Source: Cannabis sativa
Taxonomy: Eukaryota > Streptophyta > Magnoliopsida > Rosales > Cannabaceae
Direction of reading: 5' to 3'
DNA: 64,000 nt
Assembly (NCBI RefSeq): GCF_029168945.1
Contig: NC_083610.1
Coordinates: forward strand, 70,857,580 to 70,921,579
Shown here: piece by piece, positions 34,851 through 46,443 of the stretch
Position numbering within the stretch: position 1 is the stretch's first letter
Layout: the number at the start of each line of letters is the position of its first letter
Notes under the pieces: model-generated
Database searches by the model: none
The model's input: the letters and a program-made list of their open reading frames with translations, nothing else
Told to the model about the DNA's origin: nothing
Translations under genes and position numbers: made by a program

Positions 34851-35631
34851 TGTTGACCGAGGTTTTCGGCAACTATTAAAATATAATTATAATAATGAGC
34901 TGTAAGAAAATGAGATGAAGACTTTTTACGTGGTTGGGGCGTTAATGAGCCTTAGTCCACGAGCCACTGCTATTAATGGATGTATTTAATACAGATTCTA
35001 CACTTGAGAGAATGTTTTTCTCTTAAATACAGAGAATGTTCTTGGTGAGTTTTTTCTCTTCTTGCTCTTTTGCAACCAAGATTCTCCGACCCCATTAAAT
35101 GAGCTTTGAGGGGGTATTTATACTATTTTGGTGGGGTAATCCCTAGAATTGTTCTTACACATGTGTCTGTAAGTATCCATAAAGTTGGGCATTTCCGATG
35201 AATATACCATGGGTGATGCATGGTCAAATCCCTAGGTGCTGTAGGGTTTTTATGGAGAATGTCCTTTTTGTCTTATGATTGACGTGACTCTTCGCAGAGT
35301 AGCCGTCGCTAGACTTAAATGATCATTACTGTAGCGCTGCTGTTCGGGGGTTGTGCCGTCAGACTTTATTGCGTGTTACAGTCCCAACACGCTTCCTCCC
35401 ATGCAGCATTAAATGCGACTTGATCTCTCGGGAGAGACCTGACACATCCCGGAGGGCCTTTACGCTATACTAGCTTCCAAGAGTAACTTGTACTCCGAAT
35501 GTCTCCTCCGGGACCCATGCTAATAGCGCTTCCTGGTGGCATAAAAAGACTTGGCAGATCTTTCCAAGTTATCTGATCTACGTGTCCCCTCTTGACTGGT
35601 CCACGTATTTTGGGCAAATTTTGGAGCAACA
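34851..35631 (-). mobile_element. 3' LTR of the Tat element (781 bp)
   Basis: TGTTGACCGAGG...GAGCAACA, preceded by ATACC. A minus-strand TATAAATA lies at 35115-35122. It is followed inside the element by AGGCTTGGGGGTAAA read on the minus strand (35632-35646), the polypurine tract. Confidence 0.95.
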
Positions 35632-36063
35632 TTTACCCCCAAGCCTTGTTTACTTAGTAAAATAAACCAAGGCTTGTTCAAGTGTCTCTGGTTGACCCCT
35701 CGTTCCCCTAGCTTGAGCCTCGAGCGCGTGGGGGCACATTAAATGATGTCATTTAATGCAGCAATATGTTTGTTTGCAGGAAGGTTTCCAGCCGCCTCCT
35801 CGGTCTTCTGATACGACTTGGGGGCGCGTGAAGGTGTGTCTAATAATGGCATTAAATGCAGCGATTCGCTTTTGCAGAGGTCGATTCGTTTCACGCCCCA
35901 TGATTGATGCGGCGCATTGATGGTGTCAGACGGATACTCAAACGTTCCCACCGCCTTAATGGTAGATTGATCTGGTCCGTTGATCTTTTGGGAATTCGAA
36001 TCGTGCGTTTCCCCCACCGTGCGATTGGTAGGTGAAGACGCCTGTTCCTCATGCACTTTTGCC
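35632..36063. other. polypurine tract and upstream region of the antisense Tat gene
   Basis: The first 15 bases are the minus-strand polypurine tract. The rest, about 420 bp, lies upstream of the plus-strand TATA box and contains two ATTAAATGCAGCGATT/ATTTAATGCAGCAATA-like copies near 35748 and 35850. These may be promoter elements, but nothing specific is recognised. A 105-codon minus frame at 35739-36056 has no known features. Confidence 0.55.
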
Positions 36064-36071
36064 TATAAAAG
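36064..36071 (+). promoter_or_regulatory. TATA box of the antisense Tat gene
   Basis: TATAAAAG on the plus strand, well placed for a start of transcription near 36095-36100. The presumed mRNA then has about 170 bases of leader before a 5' untranslated intron. The box is independent of the LTR promoters, which point the other way. Confidence 0.6.
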
Positions 36072-36268
36072 CCACCAGCTTTCCTTCATTTCGGTTACTT
36101 TCCATTCCTTGCCATTTCTGCTCGAATTTCTCAGAGAGAAAATTCCTCAAAGTAGCACAAACTGCTTTAACACTTAAACACTTCTTTTAATTTTCCAGTT
36201 TTCGATTTTGCCAGTGCTTCTCAACTCTCACTCAACCACACTCAGTACCCCCAGTTCAACAATCAACT

Positions 36269-36712
36269 GTAAGTTTCTTGCATCTTTAGATAATAACATG
36301 CTTACATTTACTTCGTTTGTTTTCTGGGTTCGCACTTAGAGGCTTCTGGGTGTGTGAGTGTTTAAGTTCTTCGAGTTCTGCTTTATGTTTACTGTGTTAG
36401 TTGTAGAGTCGCCATTGTCATGCCTCTGTTGTAGGCATACAGCTTTGTTTGAAGAAGGCCATGTGTTCTTCGTTTAGCAATTGCTTAGGGCATAGGAAGG
36501 CTTTTCTCTTTTCTTTTCCTTTTTGCAAAACCACTTTTCTGCGATTTTACTGCACCCGACACTTGTTCAGGGATTCTCTCCTGAGTTTCCAAGGTGACAC
36601 GTGTCCGGAGGGGGCCTCTTTCCAGCGGTTAGGGGACCCCCACTCCCTTCTTCCTGATTTAGGGTTTGGTATGGGGCCTAACTGCTGGGTTTTTTCTTTT
36701 TGTTTTTCTCAG
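36269..36712 (+). other. intron in the 5' untranslated region of the antisense Tat gene
   Basis: A GTAAGTTTCTTGCATC donor at 36269 and a pyrimidine-rich TTTTTCTTTTTGTTTTTCTC followed by AG at 36711-36712 bound a 444-bp intron. Splicing puts the coding start ATG at 36721 nine bases into the next exon. An in-frame ATG at 36700 falls inside this intron and is unlikely to be used. Confidence 0.6.
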
Positions 36713-36720
36713 AACATAAA

Positions 36721-39700
36721 ATGTCTGCTTCTGGCTCGAAATCTTCGAAGAAGAAAGGGAAAAACATAGCCACCCTGGAGGAGGTTTCTCTGGGACCCGT
36801 CGCCCAGGAAGGGTACAAGTCCCGCGCCACTGGTTGGGAAGCGGCCGAGCTTCGATCGACCCTGACTTGCCCTCACCAGCTGGAGAACATCATTAATGTG
36901 GCTGGGATCAAACCCTCTACCTCAGGGACCTTCCACCGGCCTCCTCGTGACTCGGAGACGCCTAATCACAACTATGACGGCTTCGGGGCTTGGAGTCAGA
37001 CCCATTTGATGGCCGGTGCCATGCTCCCGCTCCAAGATTACTTTGTCAATTTTCTTGTTTTTGTCGGCCTTGCGCCATACCAACTTATCCCTCAAGCTTA
37101 CCGCCTGCTTTCAGGCTTATTTATTTTTTACACCGCCCGCGGCTGGGGGTCTCCCAGCCCGGCGGAAATTTTATATTTTTATGAACTTGTATCCGTCCCC
37201 AAGAAAGTAGACAAACTTAAGGATGGTTTTTATGGGTTCCGGATCCACCCTGCTAACGAGGGGGTGGTTCCATATAATAGGCAGACTCATGTTAAGGAGT
37301 ACCGCCACCGATTTTTCTTCTCGTCCGGGTTCAGGGCCGTGGACCACCCAGAGCTTCTCACGGAGTGGGTGCGGATCCCACCTTACCAGCGGACACTCCC
37401 CACTCAGGCTTTCCTTCGAAGGGCCCAAGCCTTCGCCTCCTACGATCATGCCGATCTTGATATCGGGGGCCTGGTCACCACGGAGAATTGCAGGAAGGCT
37501 AAACTTATCCTTTCTCATCAATCCGTGGATGACTCCAACCTCTCAAAGGTCATCTGCCCCAATGTGAGGGCGCCGGTCGCGGAGAAGGCCTTCCGGGATG
37601 AGCTCATTGCTACGGCAGAGAAGAAGTACCAAGATTATCTCTACCGGAAGGCCCAGGAGAAGGCGTATTCTAAGGCCCAGGCTGCCTCTGGGAGAGGGCT
37701 TCGCGTGGGGAGTCTAGTGGTGCGAAGGAGCCAAGCCATTGGCGGGAAGTCCGAAGCTAAATTTTTTGACAAGATACTTCAAGAAGAGATTGGGGGTCCT
37801 TCCGCCGGGAGGCCCCTTCGTCTTGAAGGTTCTTCTGAGAACCAGACTTCCCGGCCTCAGCCTTCAGCCCCCGAACCAAACTCGGGTGCTCCCGGTGCTA
37901 GCACTTCCGTGCGGTGGTAAGTCTCCCTTGATAATTCGCTATGTTCCTTCCGTTGATGAATATACCCGATCATAGGCCCATAGGGTTTGACGAGCGTCTC
38001 CGTAGGTTTAAGATGCCGTCGACCCGGTGGGGGGATCATTTGAAGGAATTTTATTTTACGAACTTAGGAGATTACCTAGGTCGGTCCCGGATGGGCTCCG
38101 GCCCTCCGAAACCTATTCCCTTAGGTCCGTCGGCTTACATAGCGTCCAGCTGGTTTCGGCCCTCGGACAGTTATCTTGGAGATGATGCTGCCAGCATTAA
38201 AGTTCGGGACTTTGCTAGGGCCGAATTAGGAAGTTCGGGTAGGAGTAGTTTATTTGCTGCACCTTTTATAAGCAGTTTCTCACGAACTTCTAACACTTGC
38301 TTATTTTATTGGAACAGGTATCTCCATGGATGCCATCTTGGAACGACTGCCGGGGTTCATACTCCCGTGGCTCCTCCGGCTTTCACCCCCTCTCCCCCGG
38401 CTCCTTCCTTGAAGGTTCCTTCCGGCGCTCCTCCCGAAACCATTGACTTAGTGGATGACGAGGAGGTGCTTCCGGGAGAAGGCCAAGGGAAAGGGTGGGA
38501 CTTCTCGGAGGAAGCCGCCGAGGGTACTGGAGAGCCTCAAGCCCTTCCAGTGGTAGCAGAGGAGGACGAGGAGGAGCCTGAAGTGGCTCTGATTCGCAAG
38601 CGTAAGGGCAAGATGATTGCCCAGGACGAGCCGAAGAGGCCTCGGAGGGCCGACACTCCTGCTCATGGCCTAGACGGCGGGGTTTCTCCGATGGAGGAAA
38701 ATCCTGCTCCTCCTCACATTGATCTTACCCCGATTCCGGGGGATGAGGTGAGGCAGGAGCTTCGCATAGCCAAACACAACTACGCTATGGATGAGTACTC
38801 CCGGGTATGCCGAGGTGGAGGCCCTTAGGAGGATTCTGGGGGCTGAGGTTGAGGCGAGCATCAACCATCCGGACTATCATGATCCGTGGAACCTCAACCT
38901 GGACCCTTTAACGGACTGGTTCCGTCCCCTCCTAGGGCCCACTTTGGCTCCCTTTGCCGCGGAAATGACCGGTGAGTTCGCTTCTCAGCTTACACGCTGT
39001 GCGCCCAAGCGGTTTGCCACTTGCGCTTCCCTGAACTCCATCTTCCAGGTCCAGGACCTCAGCCATTCCCTCACAGTGGTAAGTACTTTGCAATTTCTTG
39101 CGTTTCCTTTTTGTTGTTTGTATTTTGTTTTCTTCCTTTGAGAAATTTTTCCTTATACCCCGTTATGGTTCAGCTTGCTGCTGAGGCTGGTCGCCTCTCC
39201 AGGAACATCATAAACCATGGCTTCGCTCTGTCCGACTTTGGGGACATGAACGACGTCAGGAAGGTCCTCCAAGACCTCACGGAGAGGCGGATCTACCGGA
39301 GGCCGCCGAGCGCCAGAAGCGACGGCCAAGGCCAAGGAAGAGAAGGCCAAGGCCAAGGAAGAGGAGGCCACCCTGAGGGAGGCTCAGGCGGAGGCCATGA
39401 TCCAGGCCGAGGCCCATCGGAGAGGCAGGATGGAGGCCCATCATCAGGAGGAACTAAGGGCTCAAACCGAGGCTGCCGAGAAGGCCAGGCGAGATCTTCG
39501 GGAGGCTAGGGAGGCTTTGGATGAAATGGCCGCCAAGGTGAGGTCTCTAGAGGAGACTCACCAGTCGGATATCGAATCCAAGGCCGCTCTAGCTGCGGAG
39601 TTGAAGGAGCTTCGGGACTACAAAGATCAGTCTACCAGGAAGGCCAAGAGGGCCGAGCTCCTTTCTCCTGTCTCCTGCGCCCGGTGCCCGAAGCGCTTTG

Positions 39701-39999
39701 ATGATGGTGTCTACATGGCTTGGGCCACCAATGATCAGAGTATCAAGCTTACTTTTTATCCCAAACCCGAGGACATGATTGCCAAATTTCGGGAAAAGAA
39801 GAAGAGGCTTGATGCTGAGCTTGAGGCACGGATTGGACCTCGTCTTCCACCGGCGGCCGACCGAGCCGCCGTATTATTGACCCAGATTCTACCCGTTCTT
39901 CTTATAACTTTTTTTTGTTTGTACATATTTGCTGCTGCCTTAGAACAATTTACATATAGGCGGCAGCTTTTATTTGAAGGGGAGACAATTATATCTTAA
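36721..39999 (+). pseudogene. antisense additional ORF of the Tat element (Transposase_28-like plus coiled coil), spliced
   Basis: Start MSASGSKSSKKKGKNIATLE at 36721. Exon 1 (36721-37916) has a domain with FGAWSQTHLMAGAMLPLQDY and LAPYQLIPQAYRLLSGLFIF, of the type filed in Pfam as Transposase_28 (gypsy-type); its biochemical role is unknown. Proposed introns: 37917-37975 (phase-consistent), 38239-38317 and 39079-39173, all GT...AG. Exon 3 encodes an acidic stretch (TIDLVDDEE), a KRKGK basic motif and EALRRILGAEVEASINHPDY. Exon 4 encodes a long coiled coil (AKAKEEKAKAKEEE, EAEKARRDLREAREALDEM) and ends at 39999. One-base frame breaks occur in the GGGG run near 38352, the CCCGGG near 38803, and near 39295. 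Such antisense ORFs are known in Tat elements. Confidence 0.75.
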
Positions 40000-40007
40000 G
40001 GCCTGTC

Positions 40008-40250
40008 CCCGGGCCATTTACATGTGTATGACCTACCCTTCGGGCTAGGATATTTTTTTTTTTTTCACACTTATATATTTCAACCTGTCCTTTGGCTCAG
40101 GGTTTTTATACTTACGCTCTTTATTTTTGCGCATATTTTTTGACCTGCCCTTTGGGTCAGGATATTTTACTTAGATTGACCTGCCCTTTGGGTCAGGATA
40201 TTTTACTTAGATTGACCTGCCCTTTGGGTCAGGATATTTTACTTAGATTG
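40008..40250 (+). repeat. 36-bp tandem repeat between antisense gene and pol
   Basis: TGACCTGCCCTTTGGGTCAG plus GATATTTTACTTAGAT is repeated exactly at 40141, 40177 and 40213. Two or three degenerate forms (CCTACCCTTCGGGCTAGGAT, CCTGTCCTTTGGCTCAGGGT) lie before it from about 40033. Each unit contains the near-palindrome CCTGCCCTTTGGGTCAGG. It lies in the 3' untranslated part of both converging genes of the element and could serve as a transcription end signal; that role is inference. Confidence 0.9.
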
Positions 40251-40394
40251 TTCCTGTTTGTCCGTGCGGTATACCCTAGTACCCCCCTGAGTGGCATAGA
40301 AACTTTGTTTTTAAGGCACTCGGTTTTATTTAATATAGAGGAGGCATACATTTGGACGGTACAAACCCTTTGAACAATCTCTAAGTTTAATTTG

Positions 40395-43300
40395 CTACTG
40401 GTAATATTTTCTGAGGTGATCGGCATTCCAGGCTCTTGGGACAGTAGTTCCGTCCATTCTTTTCAGTTTGTAAGTGCCAGAACCGATTTCGTCCTCGATT
40501 TCATATGGTCCTTCCCAATTTGGTCCAAGTACCCCCACTCCGGGTTCTTGGGTGGCTGGGAAAACCCTTCTTAGGACCATATCCCCAATAGCGAATTTTC
40601 TGTTTTTAACCTTGGAGTTAAAATACTTGGTCACCTTCTTTTGATAAGCGGCCATCCGTATTTGGGACTCATCCCGGAGTTCTTCGACTTGATCCAGAGC
40701 TTCTTGGAGCAGGGCCTGATTGGTGGCCGGATCGTAAGTCGTCCTCCTGTGGGATGGGAATAATGTTTCCACCGGGACCATTGCTTCACAACCGTACGCC
40801 ATCGAGAACGACGAGTGACCGGTTGTGGTTCTGGGGGTCGTCCGGTAGGCCCACAATACCCTTGGCAATTCTTCGAGCCGCTATTTTTACAGGCCAGCAG
40901 CTTCTTTTTCAAGGTGACCTTTAGGATTTTATTGACTGCTTCCGCCTGGCCGTTTGTCTGAGGCCGGGCTACCGCGGAGAAGCTTTTTACCACTCCGTGT
41001 TGGTTGCAAAAGTCAGTAAATTCCTCGCAATCAAATTGCTTTCCATTGTCTGAGACTATCTTGTGAGGCAAGCCGTATCGACACACTATGTTTTTGATAA
41101 CAAAGTCCAATGCCTTCTTAGCAGTTATTGTCTTCATAGGCTCAGCCTCTGTCCACTTGGTGAAGTAGTCCACTGCTACTATTGCATACTTTACCCCTCC
41201 TTTTCCCGTAGGTAGAGACCCGATGAGATCTATGCCCCAGACCGCGAAGGGCCAGGGGCTGGTCATCAGAGTGATCTCATTTGGAGGAGCTCTCGGTATG
41301 TTCGCGTACCTTTGGCACGAGTCACACTTTTGGACATAGTCTATACAATCTTTTTTCATTGTTGGCCAGAAGTATCCCTGCCTCAATATTTTCTTTGAGA
41401 GGCTGGGTCCTCCCGTATGATCTCCACAGAACCCTTCATGGACCTCCAGCATGATTTGTCTAGCTTCAGGGTCCGATACACACCTTAAATAAGGCATGCT
41501 GAGTCCTCTCCGGTAGAGAATTTGATCCATCATTACATAACGATGAGCCTGATACTGAATCTTTCGAGACAGTGCCCTCTCTTGGGGCAACTCACCCGTG
41601 GTTATGTATTTTATGATGGGGACCATCCAGCTGGGTTCTTGCCCAACCGTTTGTGTGGTCTCTTTTATTTTGATGCTTGGCTCTGCCAAGCGTTCCACTG
41701 GTACTACCCCCAGCTCTTCGATTTCGCTGTCCGAGGCTAACTTAGCCAGACAGTCTGCGTGAGCGTTCTTTTCTCGGGGGATTCTTTCTATTTTATAGTC
41801 CGTAAACTCGTGGAGCAGTTCTCGGACTATTGTTACGTACGCGGCCATCCTTTCGCCGCGAGTTTGGTATTCTCCGGAAACTTGGTTTACGACCAGCTGA
41901 GAATCGCTGTAGACTTCCACCCTCTTGGCTCCTACAGCTTTAGCCAATTTTAGCCCTGCTATCAGGGCCTCATATTCGGCTTCATTATTCGAAGCTGTGA
42001 AGTTGAATCGGAGTGCTGCCTGGAGCCGCAACCCGCAGGTGATATCATAGCCACTCCGGCTCCCGAACCGTTTTCATTAGAATCTCCATCCACAAATACT
42101 CTCCAAGTGGGGATGGGTGGCTCCGTGTATTGGCCGTTGCCTCGGCTTCATTACATTCGGTGATGAAGTCCGCCAAGGCTTGGCCTTTTATGGAAATCCG
42201 GGCACGTAATGTAAGTCGAACCGACTCGGCTCCATTGCCCACTTGAGGAGTCTTCCGGATGCTTCGGGCTTGGAGAACTTGCCGGAGTGGATGATTGGTC
42301 AAAATTCTGATCGGATGGGCTTGGAAGTATGGTCTCAACTTCCGTGATGCCATCAGGAGGCAGAATACTAACTTTTCAATAACCGGGTACCTTGTCTCGG
42401 CCCTTACCATGCGTTTACTAACATAGTACACGGGGTGTTGAATTTTTTCTTCCTCCCGGACTAGTGCAGCACTGACCGCATGCTCGGAGACGGCCAAGTA
42501 AAGGAACAAGTCTTCTCCAAGGACGGGTTTTGATAGGATAGGAGGTTTGGCCATGTGGTCTTTTAACCTTTTGAATGCCTCCTCGCATTCATCTGTCCAT
42601 TCGAACTTTTGGCATTTCTTCAGTATGTTGAAGAAGGGTATGCACTTGTCCGTGGACCGTGAGATAAAGCGGCTCAGTGCGGCTACCTTTCCGGTCAAAC
42701 TTTGCACGTCCTTATGTTTCTTGGGGGATGGCATGTCCAGAGAGCTTGGATTTTCTCCGGTTCGCCTCGATCCCCCTTTGGCTGACTATGAAGCCCAGGA
42801 ATTTTCCCGACTTGACCCCGAAGGTGCATTTTTTCGGGTTGAGTTTCATGCCGTATCTCCGGACGACTTCGAAATATTCCTCTAAGTCGCTTGCATGGCT
42901 GTTGCATGCTTTGGATTTAACGAGCATGTCGTCTACATATACTTCCATGTTTCGTCCCAGGAGGCTTTTAAACATCCGGTTAACCATTCTTTGATAGGTT
43001 GCTCCGGCGTTTTTCAGTCCGAAAGGCATGACTAGGTAACAGTATACCCCCTTATCGGTCCTGAAGCTAGTGCACTCCTAGTCTGCCGTATGCATTTTTA
43101 TTTGGTTGTACCCAGCATAGGCATCCATGAAAGACAAGAAATTAAATCCGGACGTGGCGTCCACCATCCGGTCGATCTGGGCGGCGGAAAGCGATCCTTT
43201 GGGCGTGCTTTGTTTAGATCTGTGAAATCTATACAAACCCGCCAAGTCCCGTTTGGCTTGGGCACCAGGACCGGATTGGCCAGCCATTCCGGATAGTATA

Positions 43301-44654
43301 CGTCGCGGATCATGCTATTGGACAAAAGTTTATCCACCTCTTTCTCTAAGGCCTCGGCTTTCACCGAGTCGAGCGGGCGTCTCTTTTGCTGTACAGGGGG
43401 CATGTCCGGGTTGACATTGAGTACATGGGTGATGACATGAGGGCTGATGCCGGTCATGTCTTCTTGGTGCCATGCAAAAATGTCGATGGCGCCCTTCAGT
43501 GTTTTTATTATTTTATCTTTTTCCTCCGGATCTAGGCTTCTCCCTATCCGGAGTACTTTGGTGGAGTCGTCATCGCACACTGGTATTTCTTCGACGTCCT
43601 CCATTGGTTCTACGACCCTTTCGGATCCTATGCGAGGATCCAGCTCGTCTTCTTCAGCCTTCTCTATTTCAGGGGGCCCCCGGACCATGAGTACTGGCAA
43701 GTGGGTGGCAACATTGTAACATTGCCTGGCCTCTCCTTGATTTCCTCTCACCGTTCCGACTCCGGCTTCCTGGGTAGGGAATTTTAGGCATAGGTGTCGG
43801 ATTGAAGTGATTGCACCAAAGTCGACGAGGGCCGGTCGGCCTAAGATTGCGTTGTAGGCTGTTGGACAGTCTACCACCACGAAGGTGCAATACTTGAATG
43901 TGCTTTGGGGGGTATCCGGGCACAGGGTAACTGGGAGCCTGACTTTTCCCATCGGGATTAGCGTTGTCCCGTTAAACCCTGTGAGCTGCGATCCACTAGG
44001 AGAGAGGTCCCGGTCAGTCAACCCTATCGCAGTGAAGGCTTCTTTGAAGAGCAAGTTCACGGAACTTCCATTGTCAATCAGGACCCTAGCCACCACTTTA
44101 TTTGCGATGGGGGTCTCTATGACCAGCGGGTCGTGATGAGGAAAACGCACCGTCTTGGCGTCTTCTTCCGTGAACGTTATGGGTTGGTCCATTAGTCGAG
44201 GCCTTTGAGCTGGGAGTTGAGTGACCTCCCACACCTCACTGTGTCTTGCGGCCTCGGCATATCTCTTTCGCTCCTTTCGAGTGTTTCCTCCGATATGGGG
44301 ACCTCCGGAGATCATGGCTACCCGTCCATTAGGCCGGGGCGGTAGTCCGGGTATATGCTGGGTGTCACTGCGGAGCAGCGGAGGCAATACTCCCGCCGTA
44401 CCCCCGGTGTTCCCGAAGGCATACCCCCGCCACCTGCCCCCGGTTAAGGTGGGGCAACCTATTTTTGATCCACTCATGAGGTGGCCCAAACGGATCGGAT
44501 TCTCAATCTCAGCTTTGAGATTTTTACACTCATTGGTGCTGTGGCCAATGTCGTTGTGGTACTCGCACCTTTTACTCGGATCTCTCCGGAGCCGTCTCGT
44601 ACAATGGCTGGGGTCTCCGGTAGTGCGTATTCTGCCTTGTGGCAAAATATACAC
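40395..44654 (-). pseudogene. Tat pol: protease, reverse transcriptase, two RNase H domains, integrase
   Basis: Read right to left. A gag-type zinc motif CEYHNDIGHSTNEC; aspartic protease VLIDNGSSVNLLF; RT start WRVCIDFTDLNKARPKDRFP (frame 43098-44654); RT palm YVDDML with PFGLKNAGATYQRMVNRMF (42712-43029); RT RNase H with FEWTDECEEAFKRLK and SEHAVSAALVR (42045-42734). Then comes a second, archaeal-type RNase H with NNEAEYEALIAGLKLA and YSDSQLVVNQV (40631-42031). The integrase in the same frame has a zinc-finger part, GIDLIGSLPTG, SDNGKQF and NGQAEAVNK, the three acidic positions. The C-terminal piece YRTTPRTTTGHSSFSMAYG ends at 40395. Breaks: gag/pol junction near 44590, a missing C in a CCC run near 43180, a TAG near 43080, changes near 42740 and 42040, and near 40880. 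Confidence 0.92.
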
Positions 44655-46380
44655 GTTCCTGAGAGTCCGTGAGCTCTGTGTACTGGGTGTATTGGGGTGT
44701 GTACCCCTTCTTTTGGCGCTTCTCTCCCGTTCGGGTGCTGCCCTTGGAAGACCGTTTGCTTCTCGACCCCTGGGTAGGGCCTGTTAAGCTAGCAGTCGGG
44801 GCAGCCTGTGAAGGAGCCCGTCCATTCACCCCGGACGGGTTGCCGTAATGGGAAGATGCCGGGGGCAAAGCTTGGCCCTGGCTGTATCCGGGAGTGGCAG
44901 AAAACTGTATGCCACTTATCGGAGGGGTCGCGGTCGGGATAGTACCCGAGGGCGATACTCCTGGCATGTATCCTGCTATCCCGGTGGGATAATAGCCTCC
45001 GTAAGCCACGATCTGGGCTTCTTCGAGGTTAATATATTTTTGGACTCGCTTCTGGAAGTCCTGAAGGCTAGCAGCGCCTTCTTGCTGTAATTCGTTCCAG
45101 AAGGGAGTCCCGGTGCGGATTCCTGCTTGGAGAAGCGCAAGCTGTTGTCCGTCGTCGACCTTCTTGGTCTTCGAGGCTTCCTCTCGGAACCTCTTGATGT
45201 AATTCTTTAAGGTCTCGGTGGGCAGTTGCTTGATGTTGGTCAAGGCACTAACCTCCAAGTTGACCTTCCTGGCGGCGACAAATTGTCTCCGGAAGTTGGT
45301 TTGGAGTTTGTTCCAACATCCCACCGATCCTGGTTCCAATTTCTTGAACCATTCCTCTGCCGATCCGCTCAGAGTGAGGGGGAAGCATAGGCATTTGGCG
45401 TCATTGCTGACCCGCATGACTGTCATGACTCGGTTGAATCGTGACAAGTGATCACTGGGGTCGGAGTTCCCAGTATATGCCGCCATCTCGGGCATCTTGA
45501 AGTTTTTAGGGAGCTCCGCCTCCAGGATATGTTTGGCACAAGGCTCCCGATCCTCACTGTCCGAGTCGGAGTCATCTCCCTTCTGCCTCCGGGAGACTCG
45601 GGCAATATCTTTTCGAAGTATGGCAAGCTCTGCCATAATCCCTTCGTTTACAATACCCGAGGAGACTACGGGTCTGTATCTTTTTTGGTCAAGGTGATCC
45701 CGGAGGTCACCTTGATTCCCATTGATTTGATTTCTCAGATCAATGGGTGGACATCTCTGTCCTCCTCTTCCTCTGCCCCCTGGTTCCTGGTGCACGGAAA
45801 CGCTTTTCCGTTCCCCTCGATCCTGAGGGCCAAGACTCCCTCTTTGGGGCTTGCCCCTCTGCGGACCTTTCCCTTTAGGGAAATCCGAGCGGACCTTTCG
45901 CGGATCCTGCGCCCTTTTCTTTCGACCAGGGGCAGAAGTAGGGTTTTTTGTTTGGTTTTCCTCAGCAGGGTGCCTTATAGGGCTAGGTTCCCTAGGCCTT
46001 TGCTGCTGGGAATTAGGCGAAGACGTCGCTGGCTCCCCATCGAGTCCAGCGACCATCGCCTTGGGATGCACGTGAATACCAGCTGCCTCCATGGCTTTCT
46101 GCATGGCTAGCATCACTTCATGCATTTTTTGATTTTGCACTTTCTGAGCTTCGATCTCAGCTTCATGATCGATAGCTTTTTGTCTGAGGAGCACCAGCTC
46201 TTGGTAGCTTCCATCATCATAAGCATACTCGTCGAGGTGTTCCTCGTGGTTTTCATCGGGAACTATTCCTTCTTCTTCTTCCTCGGACTCCTCTGCTGCC
46301 CTTGAGGCTACATCTTCCTCATTGGGATCTTGAGCGTCTTCTAGAGGGCGAGGATGACGTGTAGCTCTTGTCTCCACCAT
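44572..46380 (-). CDS. Tat gag polyprotein (602 aa)
   Basis: The frame opens at 46380, about 60 bases inside the 5' LTR. An acidic N-terminus (AAEESEEEEEGIVPDE) precedes a coiled segment (VQNQKMHEVMLAMQKAMEAA), a proline- and basic-rich linker, and a retrotransposon gag domain. The domain contains YTGNSDPSDHLSRFNRVM, SGSAEEWFKKLEPGSVGCW and QLPTETLKNYIKRFREEASK (about residues 300-460). It would form the particle that packages the element RNA. The frame ends at TAA near 44572, just before the CEYHNDIGH zinc motif, which is in the next frame. The gag/pol shift is therefore either natural or an indel. No internal lesion is seen. Confidence 0.9.
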   Translation of the reverse strand: MVETRATRHPRPLEDAQDPNEEDVASRAAEESEEEEEGIVPDENHEEHLDEYAYDDGSYQELVLLRQKAIDHEAEIEAQKVQNQKMHEVMLAMQKAMEAAGIHVHPKAMVAGLDGEPATSSPNSQQQRPREPSPIRHPAEENQTKNPTSAPGRKKRAQDPRKVRSDFPKGKGPQRGKPQRGSLGPQDRGERKSVSVHQEPGGRGRGGQRCPPIDLRNQINGNQGDLRDHLDQKRYRPVVSSGIVNEGIMAELAILRKDIARVSRRQKGDDSDSDSEDREPCAKHILEAELPKNFKMPEMAAYTGNSDPSDHLSRFNRVMTVMRVSNDAKCLCFPLTLSGSAEEWFKKLEPGSVGCWNKLQTNFRRQFVAARKVNLEVSALTNIKQLPTETLKNYIKRFREEASKTKKVDDGQQLALLQAGIRTGTPFWNELQQEGAASLQDFQKRVQKYINLEEAQIVAYGGYYPTGIAGYMPGVSPSGTIPTATPPISGIQFSATPGYSQGQALPPASSHYGNPSGVNGRAPSQAAPTASLTGPTQGSRSKRSSKGSTRTGEKRQKKGYTPQYTQYTELTDSQERVYFATRQNTHYRRPQPLYETAPERSE

Positions 46381-46421
46381 TATCGTGAAGTTAAATGCTT
46401 GTTGTGAAGCAGCTTTCCTCA

Positions 46422-46443
46422 GCTCTCAATGAAAGCACCAAAA
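46422..46443 (-). other. primer-binding site region of the Tat element
   Basis: On the minus strand the bases following the 5' LTR are TTTGGTGCTTTCATTGAGAG. The position, directly against the LTR, is that of the primer site; the tRNA used is not identified here. Confidence 0.6.

Noticed and set aside
36449..36769. 106-codon frame upstream of the Tat antisense gene
   Set aside because: It falls almost wholly within the predicted 5' untranslated intron and shows no conserved features.
37171..37521. Minus-strand frame opposite the Tat antisense gene
   Set aside because: Shadow of exon 1 of the plus-strand gene; no domain.
40141..40249. CRISPR-like 36-bp repeats
   Set aside because: Units are directly adjacent with no spacers and lie in a retrotransposon.
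45448..46110. 220-codon plus-strand frame opposite Tat gag
   Set aside because: GC-rich shadow of the gag frame; no features and no splice or promoter signals.
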